This document shows, piece by piece, positions 55,759 through 64,000 of a stretch of 64,000 nt of DNA. The position numbers and the translations under genes are program-made. How positions within the stretch are numbered: position 1 is the stretch's first letter; the number at the start of each line of letters is the position of its first letter. The notes beneath the pieces are model-generated. The model ran no database searches, was not told the origin of the DNA, and saw nothing but the letters and a program-made list of their open reading frames with translations. The DNA is from Gymnothorax reevesii. Its lineage: Eukaryota > Chordata > Actinopteri > Anguilliformes > Muraenidae. Location: the NCBI GenBank assembly GCA_029721435.1, contig CM056573.1, positions 149,069,947-149,133,946 on the forward strand. The letters are read 5' to 3'.

Positions 55759-56255
55759 TGTGATGTGAATATAGGCCACTAGATGGCAGTATTTACCTTT
55801 TTTTGTTAAGCCTAGACTGGAGATATGTTTGGACATGTTCTGGGCATGTCTGGGGCAAGTCCCAGAAAAAAAAAGAGGTCTAAATGTGGGTGGGGTCTGC
55901 AAAAGAGTATATAAGGAGGGAGAACTGAGACAGTGGAGTAGTAGGAGAAATTGCCAGAAGAAGGATACATGTGACCAGACCTGTCATTCTGTTCAAGACC
56001 TGTGAAGTTACTTTTGTGGATTTTTGCCCCATAGAGCATTTTCCTCACCTAGGACATCACCAAGCCACCCCACCAAAAAGGGGCTGTAAATATTTCTGTT
56101 TTTTGTCTTGTTAATCAATCTTGGTCAGTAGCGTAGTTAGTTGTTTAGTTGTCTGTTCATTAAATGTGTTTAAGTTTTTAAAACTGTGTCTGTCATCCCT
56201 TGCTGTTGCTGTTGCTGTTGTGTTGTAAATGTAATAACAAATTGGGGCCATAACA
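55759..56255 (+). repeat. 3' LTR
   Basis: TGTGATGTGAATATAGG...GGGGCCATAACA, differing from the 5' LTR at about ten positions plus two small indels (C deletion near the start, A-run length). Confidence 0.95.
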
Positions 56256-56259
56256 TCAC

Positions 56260-56640
56260 TTATATGGTCTTGATGTCAGGGCTCTTGACTGTAGTGGAGG
56301 CAAGGGGAAGGGGGCTACAGTGCTGCTGATAATACTTAGACCGGAATGTGAAATTATGATAGCGCCAGGAGATAATGGGGTTGTGTCTTTGCAGCCATGG
56401 GAGGCTGAGGATCACGGAGTGGCTGGAGAATGGTAGGATTAAGAGTGGGAGCTCTTCCTAATGGCTCTTTTGGAAACAGACGGCGATTGGAACCAACTGG
56501 GAGAGGATGCTTCTGTTCCCCAGAAGTTTCCCATCCAACGCTGCCACAGTGATGGGGTGTTAAGCTAATGTGCTGGAAGTCAAAGTTGTCATACTAGCTG
56601 TGAGGACATGAAGTTCCCCAGTGCACCGGAGTCAATCAGG
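56260..56640 (-). pseudogene. Old Gypsy relic: protease part (joins 49915-50338)
   Basis: The minus strand gives EVLIDSGALGNFMSSQL, the Gypsy protease active-site block (DSGA.GNF), followed in shifting frames by LPWLQRHNPIISW-type sequence, normally just before the reverse transcriptase. Together with 49915-50338 it is one protease-to-polymerase relic on the minus strand, split by the TCAC-flanked Gmr1-like element. The upstream (right) part is lost at the L2 LINE insertion near 56660. Confidence 0.8.
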
Positions 56641-56857
56641 ACTTCTGTATGGAGGTGCATATCATTATAATAATAATAATAATAATAATGGATTTAATTT
56701 ATAAAGCACTTTACATCAATCAGGATCTCAAAGTGCTACAAGGCAGGTACATGAAAAAAAGAGAAGTAAAAGACACAGCAGTATCAAAACAATAAAACAG
56801 TAAAAAGATTAAAAAGACATGGAGTTTAAAAGCACAGAGGCATACAAGCCAGTGCAG

Positions 56858-59800
56858 TTACGGGAAAGCTCGAGTGATAAGGTGGGTTTTGAGTCCTCTC
56901 TTGAATGATTCATCTGACTGTGGTGATCTTAGGTGGGCTGGGAGAGCATTCCAAAGTTCGGGGGCGACGGAGCAGAAAGCCCGGTCTCCCATAGTGCGTA
57001 ATTTAGTCTTTGCAGGCTTAAGGAGGCAGGTGTTTGAGGAACGGAGGTTGCAGGATGAGGGTTGAAGACAAACAAGTTCTTTCAGGTAGGAGGGGGCGTT
57101 GTCATGGATACATTGGTGGGTGAGCAGGGAGATTTTGAACTGAGTTTGATATATGATGGGAAGCCAGTGGAGAGATTTGAGGATAGGTGTGATATGATCA
57201 CGCTTTCGAACTCTCATCAGGATCCTGGCGGCGCTGTTCTGAATGTATTGGAGCTTTTTGAGGCTCTTGCCAGAGATCCTGATGAGAAGTGCGTTACAGT
57301 AGTCCAACCGGGAGAAGACGAAAGCATGGATGAGTTTTTCGGAGTCAGCTAGGGTGAGTGTGGGGCGGAGTTTTGAGATGTTTCTGAGGTGGAAGAATGA
57401 GGTTTTGTAAAGGTGGTTGATGTGGGCGTCGAAATTTAGGTGGGGGTCCATTTTTACTCCGAGGTTGGTAACAACTGTTGAAGGTGGAATGTCCTGTCCG
57501 GAGAAGGTGATGCAGGTTATGGGGGATGTGCTTATCTGATGTGGGGTGCCGATTTGCATTATTTGGGTTTTTGAACTGTTGAGCTGCAGGAAGTTGATGG
57601 TCATCTACGCCTTGTTCTCCTCCAGGCAGGTGGTGAGAGTGGATAAGGGAGTTGGTGATGCTGAGGATGAGTTTGAGGTAGAGTTGTATGTCATCAGCAT
57701 AGCAATGGAAGGAGATTTCATGCTTGCTGATGACATGGCCGAGGGGTAGGAGGTACAGGGTGAACAGAGTGGGGCCGAGGACAGATCCCTGGGGGACGCC
57801 ACAGATGACGGGTTTGGTGCGTGAGTTGGAACCTCCCATGGAGACGTATTCTGACCGGCTGGTGATATATGACTTGTTGACCATTGTAGTGCTGTGTTGT
57901 TGAGACCGATGTTGGAGTGGAGGCGGCTGAGGAGGATGTCATAGTCTATGGTGTCAAACGCCGCTGTAAGGTCCAGGAGGATTAGCAGGGAAGGGGAGCC
58001 AGCATCGGCCGCCATCAGGAGGTCATTAGTGACTCTGACTAAGGTGGTTTCTGTTCTGTGGGCGGAGCGGAAACCAGATTGAAATTTTTCACAGAGGTTA
58101 TTGAGATTGAGGTGGTTTTGTAGTTGGGTGGAGACTGCTTTCTCCAGAATCTTAGACAGGAATGGGAGGTTTGAGATGGGACGTTGGTTGGAGAGGGTAT
58201 CTGGGTCGAGGGAGGGTTTTTTGAGGACGGGGGTGAGGATGGCGGTCTTTAAGGCTGATGGGTCTGGCCAGTCTGGAGAGAGAGGTTGATGATGTTGGTG
58301 ATCAGAGGGCTTATTGCACAGATGTTGGTTTTGAGTATGGATGTGGGGAGGGGGTCCAGGGCACAGGTGGAGGGCTTCATCCCTCTGACAATGCCCTCAA
58401 CCTCTTCCTGTGTAATGTTAACGAAACAGGACAGGGGGTGAGAAAAGGCGGGCAGTGGGATGACAGTTGTTACAGGTGGAGTGGCGGTGCTGGATAGGAG
58501 AGAGCGGATGTTGTCCACCTTGGTTCGGAAATAGTCAAGGTAGGTGTTGCATTGTTCCTCTGTGGTGATATTATTTTTGGAGATTTGTGGTTTCAGGAAG
58601 AGGTTAATGGTGGAGAATAGTGTTTTGGAGTTTCCCGGGCTATTGTTGATGATGTCAGAGTAGAAGTGAGATTGCGTGTCCCTGAGGGACCTTGAGTAGG
58701 CCTTCTGGTGCTCCCTGTAGGCCAATTTGAGGACAGTTAGCCTAGTGGCCATGGCTCGCCGCTCCAGGACCCGCCCAGCTGCCTTCATTTTCCTCAGCTC
58801 ACAGGTGAACCTGGGTGCTGAGCATGAGAAGGTGACTGTACAGGTTCTGACAGGGGCATGGAGGTCGAGGAGGTTCTGCAGGTTGGTGTTGTAGTGGTCC
58901 ACTGCCTCACTGACAGATGGGGGGGTTTTGGCAGAGAGATGTTCCAGGTCGGAGGTGATGATGTCTTGGTTGATGTTTTTGAAATTACGGAATGTGATTT
59001 GGCGTTTAGGTTTTGCCTGAGAAGGGGGGAAAGGAAGTTCCATGGAGATGACCTTGTGGTCGGACACACCCAGTGTGTAGGCTGTCAGGTTATTGATGGG
59101 GGCGGAGTCGGTGATAACCAGGTCGAGTGTGTGTCCCTTTTTATGTGTGGGAGTGTGGACATGTTGAGTGAGGCTGAGAGAGTCCAGTAGTTGTAGGAAA
59201 TTGGATGCAAAGTGACAGGATGTGTTGTCCACATGAATGTTTAAATCACCAAGAATAATGATGTTAGTGGAGGTAGTACAGAGAGTTGTGAGGAGGTCAT
59301 GAATTTCAGAAATAAAAGTTGAGTTTTGTTTGGGTGGCCGGTAGATGAGGAGCAGCGTCGTGGAAAGGGGGGGGGGTTTACATTTGAATGCAAAGCACTC
59401 AAATGTGGATAGCGGTGGCAGGGGGACAGGGGACAGGACCAGATGGTCTTTGTGGACAATGGCTATGCGACCGCCACGACCCATGCTGCGTGCCTTCTCC
59501 AGGTATTTGTAGCCCAGAGGACAGGCACTGTTGAGGCTGGTGTAATCCTCTGGCTGGTGCCAGGTTACAACAAGGCACATCAGGTCAAGGCCTTTGTCCA
59601 GAATGTGGGTGTGTATGAGAGCAGATTTATTTGTCAGAGATTGGACGTTAAAGATCTCTATTTTTAGGGTTGGTGATGGAGTGAATCTCTGTAGAGGGCG
59701 AAGTAGCCTGAAATCCACTCCACGTTTTTGGTGAAGCCTGGCGAGTGGGGCATTGTAGTCAACTCCATTGCGGTCCACTCCATGTTTTCCGCGCAGCTGG

Positions 59801-60437
59801 CTACAAGGACCCACGTTACCAGTGCTCTGATGACGTGGTAACAATGCGACGGAGCGTTGTGTTGTTTTTTTGGCAAGTCATCTATCATTTACCAATCCTG
59901 ACTTGGATCCACAATGGGAGACAATTCTCAACAAAACATATCTGACACAGTCAAAGAACAATACACTACCAAAGGTCACAAGTCAGCCCTTTTCCATAAT
60001 TTAATTTGTCCAAGAGGCATCCTTTTTCCTGAGATAGTTCCATGCTGCTGGGCATCAGATTGATAGGGAGGTGACCAATTTAATTTAAGTGGTCTCTGAT
60101 CTTAAGTTTGCTTATTTACTATAGCGAAACACAGTTATCCTTGTTTTTTTGGCAAGTCATCTATGAACAGTGATTGGTCTCTATAATAATTAACAATACA
60201 ATAATAGTATTATTATTATATATTAATATATATATATATTAACAATAACAATAATAATAATATTGTGTAGATGGATGGAATCTCCGACCGGGAATAAACA
60301 AACTGTCGGCGAGCGCCTCTGTGTTTGTATGGTGGTCGGCGGCGGAGGAGTCCAAGTTGTTGTATTTTAAAGATGGATGTTGGAGTGGTGCTGCTGTTTA
60401 GTTCCAGCAGCTTGGAGACGGAGTATTTCAGCAGCAT
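56858..60437 (-). pseudogene. LINE ORF2: AP-type endonuclease and reverse transcriptase, frameshifted
   Basis: N-terminal piece at 60437-60250: MLLKYSVSKLLELN, then LLRRRPPYKHRGARRQFVYS, as in fish L2-group ORF2. The open piece 59844-58249 (531 codons) holds the endonuclease: EIFNVQSLTNK (about residue 63), RPPKQN, LGDLNIHVD (about 199), LDLVITDSAP and SDHKVISMELP (about 267), then FTCELRK and the start of polymerase (VEGIVRGMKPSTCALDPLPT). Frame changes follow near 58250, 57900 and 57610. Palm A is LLDLTAAFDTIDYDILLSRL, then [20 protein letters not shown] and CYADDIQLYL (YADD at 57701-57690). The C-terminal piece (57604-56858) has LNSSKTQIM, VTNLGVKMD, LDYCNALL, LQYIQNSAARILMRVRKRDH and ends LKTHLITRAFP. 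Close to intact but for the frameshifts. Confidence 0.9.
59863..60268 (+). mobile_element. Insertion in the LINE, related to 62018-62333
   Basis: Flanked by TTGTGT (59857-59862 and 60263-60268), a likely target duplication. The body 59891-60207 is about 98% identical to 62018-62333. It is followed by an AT/AAT-rich tail (60205-60262) absent from the 62-kb copy. The first 22 bases (GTTTTTTTGGCAAGTCATCT...) repeat a segment found again inside the body at about 60144-60166. No coding capacity and no obvious polymerase III boxes. Confidence 0.65.
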
Positions 60438-61000
60438 GATGCCACCAGCAGAACAGAAAAAGTTTGTTGGGACTTAGCCGTTAGCCACCAGCTGATCCGT
60501 GATGCAGGGGGACTGGACGGAGCGACTAAGGCTAACCAGTCGCCCAGACGCTGGGCGGCTGCTTAGGCAGCTGGTTGTGAGGTAGCATCGTAGCAGTCCC
60601 AGGCAGCTGTGGCCTGATCGCACCGGGGCCAGTGGACTGCTCGGCGGATGAAGCTTCACCGCAGCAGGGAGTCCAGGGGGTACGTGCGGTCCAGTCAGGC
60701 AACCACCACTACCAGACAGGCGGCGATTAAAGGCGGGCAAGCCCAACCAACTACACCGACTATTTCTGGGGTGAAACAGCGGCTATGAGAAGGTAGAAGT
60801 GCAGTAGCACAGGGCTAACTCCATGCCTCTCGTCGTCGGACAGATGGAAGCACGGAGCAGGTAAGAGAAGTGTCGAATTTATGGATTTGATTTGTAGCAG
60901 CAGCCAAATAAAAGCCTAATAAAAAGCAAGTAGTGAGCAACTAAAAAGTACTACCGTGTACGATCGCTGTGAGGTCTAAAAAGTACAAAAAAGAAATAAA
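60270..61000 (-). other. GC-rich LINE 5' region
   Basis: Distinctly higher GC and CpG than the surroundings; ends on the minus strand at the ORF2 start at 60437. Probably the internal promoter/5' UTR of the LINE. Minus frame 60746-60474 is open but resembles no ORF1. Confidence 0.55.
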
Positions 61001-62017
61001 AACTAAGCTCCGAGAGACGGAGAAGCGGCGACAGCAGCGCCAGCATCCTCTCCCAATCCCCAATCACCCAATGCTAATGCTAACCGCCCAGGCCGCCGCA
61101 TCTTCCACACCACCATATACTGTATATCATTATATGCCACATGCAGTGGGATCAGGAACCTTTGACCAGATATGGTGGATATAGACATGGTTACCTTGAC
61201 AGACTATGATTGATGATTGAATACCATTTGGACAAAGACCAAGGATCAGTGTTATGTCTCCACCATGACTGAATAAATGGACCAGATTTGTGTAGATATG
61301 CAAAATGCTATTATGATCACAGTGAATGATAAACTAATGATCATATATAAGGTATGGATCACAATGAAAATTTACTAAAAATCTGCATAATAGAAATTTA
61401 TCCCTGATACTGCATGAGTATAAAATCAGTTTGTCAAAGGAGGAGACAGCTCAGGTGGAAATGATGGTGCATTTATGACCCAACCATTCGTTTAATGATT
61501 CATTCAACATGCAGAAAAAAAAAAATTCTGCATCTGAAACTCATGTCAATGGATTTTCCATTCAAACAAATAATAAGTTTGAATTACTAAAGTCAAGATT
61601 TATCATAAAATGTACTGGTAATTTAATTATGATTACATTGTTTCTTGTTTCAACTTCATTTTCAGTGCATATTTGCACACACACTCTCCGCATCAGCTCT
61701 CCCATTGTCAGGAACAGCTGGCCGCGTATAGGGTTCAGCCATTCACCATAACGATATATGGCAGCAGCAAATCAAAGGGCAGCCCCCGGGAGTTGGTGAC
61801 ATAGGTGTCTGGGAATCCGGGAGTGATGTACATCCTCTACCAGGAAAGTTCTCAGCAAGCAATTGTGACACGTCAAACAATGTACATCAGCCCTCACTTC
61901 TGGTTATGATGTTGACATTTGCACTGAAGCATTGTTGCATGCATTCTCGTGAGTTTCTCTTTGCACATCAAAATAAAATATTTTCAGTTGGAAAGTGGTC
62001 GTCAGAGTATTACTTCA
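61001..62017. other. Unassigned sequence
   Basis: 61001-61180 is still GC-rich and may be more of the LINE 5' end. The rest is AT-rich without a recognised element or exon. Confidence 0.4.
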
Positions 62018-62333
62018 CTAATCCTGACTTGGATCCACAATGGGAGACAATTCTCAACAAAACACATCTGACACAGTCAAAGAACAATACACTACCAAAG
62101 GTCACAAGTCAGCCCTTTTCCATAATTTAATTTGTCCAAGAGGCATCCTTTTTCCTGAGATAGTTCCATGCTACTGGGCATCAGATTGATAGGGAGGTGA
62201 CCAATTTAATTTAAGTGGTCTCTGATCTTAAGTTTGCTTATTTACTATAGCAAAACACAGTTATCCTTGTTTTTTTGGCAAGTCATCTATGAACAGTGAT
62301 GGGTCTCTATAATAATTAACAATACAATAATAG
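62018..62333 (+). repeat. Second copy of the 0.3-kb segment found in the LINE
   Basis: Direct repeat of 59891-60207 at an offset of 2,127 bp with about five differences. No tail or target duplication is seen here, so this is the better candidate for the original location. Confidence 0.9.
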
Positions 62334-64000
62334 TTCAATTATTGATGCCCTTTGGTTTCATCAAAAGTGAAGAAATATGTGTTGAAACAAATAAGATAAT
62401 GCCAGAGAATGTGAAAAGAGATTTATGGTATGTCTACTGAAAATAACTAAGACAATTTGTTGGACCTTGCCACAAGAGAGAAAAATTTGTACACGATTAT
62501 CCATTTTTTGACCAATAAAACATTGGAATTTGAATTTATTAGCAAAAAGCTTGTGGCCTAAGCATTCTGGATGAGAGTGAATACAACTTAAAAAAATATG
62601 CAAGGTTTTACCATGTTCTGATTTGGTCAGAATGCTCAGGCTTGCTGGATTAATAGGCTGTAGAATACAAGGGCTGTCTGTATACAATGGTTATCATGAA
62701 CGACTGCATTACATAATAAAGGACATTTCACGGATTATTAAACTCATGCAATGTACATCTAATCACTCCATTTCATGCTGAAATGGCAGACTCACCCATC
62801 AACCCCACAATATATATTTATGGAAAAACAATTAGGTGCACCATAAAAAGACTTCTGATAAATGACACCAGGCACAAAGGAAATGACGTGTGGGACATCT
62901 GTGGACTCATTCTCAGAGCAGAACTGCACCTCCAACCTTTGGGTTATATGGCTAATAAAATGCAACACCCAAGTTTACAATGTATGTCTTGTTCATGAGA
63001 CCACAGCTGCACCGTGGGATATTCCAAAAATATCCAGGCTGGTTTAATCATTCTTTATCATTATCAGGCGATTGCTTCACCTGCTTCCTGTTCTTTATAT
63101 TTATATTCTACAGGCACATGTCCAAGGCAATAAATCAAATAGATGAGTATTTATTACTTGGTTCTTCAGATAATTTAGATTTTGCAATACAGCTCACTTC
63201 ATCCACAAATCGAAGGGCATTTATCCCTACATTGTCTTCAAAACTCACCAACCTTTAATAGACAAGCACCTTACTATCAGAAAAACTCGCAAATACTTAG
63301 TACAGTAGTCTTAGTTATATCTTATATCTTACTACAATACATTAAAATATTTTAAATACAGCTGCAATATACAAATGGGTTTTCATGCACATTAAATATT
63401 GCATACCTTAAATATTTACAGGTATGTAACAAATTTACACATACTAAGCAATATGTTTTCATTGGTTTGTACAGTACCTATTCAATGCACAGAGTGCGCT
63501 CAAGGGGATAAGTAGAATAATGGGAATGTAAATCAATAATACCATTGCCACAGGTGAGAGCAAAAATTTTTTTTATTTAGAAAACCATCATTTTTACAAA
63601 ACGGCAATCTTTTACAAATAAAAACAGAATTTTAATGTGATTGGTTGATCAAAAACCAATAGTTATAAAAACCCAACTATCAATTACAATTTTCTATAAG
63701 CAGTAATGTTCTCAACATGGACAACATAAGGTGGTCATTTAAACCTCTACTCAGTAATAGGAAATTAAGAAGCTCAACATATTGGTTTGTGATGTGGATT
63801 CAGTTAAGAGGCTTTATTTCAAATATCACTATTCTTTCTCTGAAGTCCTCAGAGCACCAAATGGCACTCATGCCTCATTTAGGCAGGATTGCAGCAGACA
63901 GGGCTTGGGACTAAAACAGTTTGATAAAGTAGTTTTCTTCATGATTTTGACAAGCAAATAGACAATCAAATTATTCTATTATTATGACAACCGAAAAGAG
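62334..64000. other. Unassigned AT-rich sequence
   Basis: Nothing recognised on either strand. The longest frames (108 codons minus at 62361-62687, 92 codons plus at 62980-63258) lack domains, splice context and codon character. Confidence 0.4.

Larger units (their letters stand above)
50343..56255 (+). mobile_element. Gmr1-like Ty3/Gypsy LTR retrotransposon, nearly complete
   Basis: 5,913 bp: 5' LTR (501 bp), primer-binding-like site, Gag with zinc knuckle, protease, integrase, reverse transcriptase, RNase H, short purine tract (GGAATGGAGG, 55749-55758) and 3' LTR (497 bp). Target duplication TCAC at 50339-50342 and 56256-56259. Integrase lies upstream of reverse transcriptase, the arrangement described for Gmr1 and unlike standard Ty3/Gypsy; the Gag is of the type from which vertebrate SCAN domains are thought to derive. 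About ten substitutions separate the LTRs (roughly 2%), so insertion was fairly recent. It is disabled by a Gag frameshift, stops in protease and integrase, and an active-site change in reverse transcriptase. Confidence 0.93.
56664..61000 (-). mobile_element. L2/CR1-group LINE, near full length, minus strand
   Basis: The 3' end at the left is a (ATT)n tail (seen as ATAATAATA at 56664-56690). ORF2 runs right to left with endonuclease and reverse transcriptase. The GC-rich stretch 60270-61000 is taken as the 5' UTR plus ORF2 start. A 0.4-kb insertion (59863-60268) splits the N-terminal part. The exact 5' end is uncertain (60.9-61.2 kb). It differs clearly from the other L2 copies in the window, with a different tail and protein. 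Confidence 0.88.

Noticed and set aside
57062..59190. Plus-strand frames across the LINE
   Set aside because: Antisense shadows of the minus-strand endonuclease and reverse transcriptase.

Overview
The window looks like accessory, repeat-saturated DNA from a ray-finned fish, probably a teleost. The evidence is the kind of mobile elements present: Tc1-like transposons whose terminal inverted repeats carry ATGTTATGGCTG, L2-type LINEs ending in GCGCTATACAAATAAA, a Ty3/Gypsy element with SCAN-like Gag and integrase placed before reverse transcriptase (Gmr1-like order), PIF/Harbinger, hAT-type MITEs and a tRNA-derived SINE. I found no complete host gene. The only convincing host-gene trace is a 58-bp minus-strand exon at 6684-6741, which encodes a signal peptide and ends at a good splice donor.

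Layout. 0-5 kb: a ~20-bp array and scattered copies of one 18-bp motif, a C-rich minisatellite, two Tc1 relics (one carrying a SINE) and a solo LTR. 6.7 kb: signal-peptide exon. 7.5-10.3 kb: two different Tc1-like relics, a MITE and a nested insertion. 11.5-12.0 kb: second solo LTR of the 3.2-kb family. 14.1-16.7 kb: decayed L2 LINE. 18.0-19.1 kb: solo LTR of another family with a perfect 5-bp target duplication. 21-24 kb: three hAT-type MITEs with perfect 8-bp target duplications. 25.2-27.1 kb: Harbinger relic with its transposase and its Myb-like gene on opposite strands. 29.4-33.3 kb: recent 1.9-kb tandem duplication. 35.4-36.3 kb: LINE reverse-transcriptase fragment.

39.5-48.6 kb: an L2 LINE split by a 5.8-kb insertion with the architecture A1-internal-B1-A2-B2. 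The A copies (220 bp) and the B copies (157 bp) are each identical to their partners by eye, and there is no target-site duplication. That is the split-direct-repeat pattern of tyrosine-recombinase retroelements (Ngaro/DIRS type). Its interior shows no recognisable polymerase or recombinase; instead it holds broken reading frames, an L2 3' tail and a 417-bp satellite array. This is the best candidate for something undescribed.

49.9-56.6 kb: an old minus-strand Gypsy relic split by a young 5.9-kb Gmr1-like LTR element (LTRs about 2% diverged). The young element is disabled by frameshifts, stops and loss of a catalytic aspartate. 56.7-61.0 kb: minus-strand L2-like LINE with endonuclease and reverse transcriptase, interrupted by a 0.4-kb insertion related to sequence 2.1 kb away. 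The rest is AT-rich sequence without recognisable content. Nothing here works together as a pathway; the story is layered insertion, with the relative order of several events readable from nesting.
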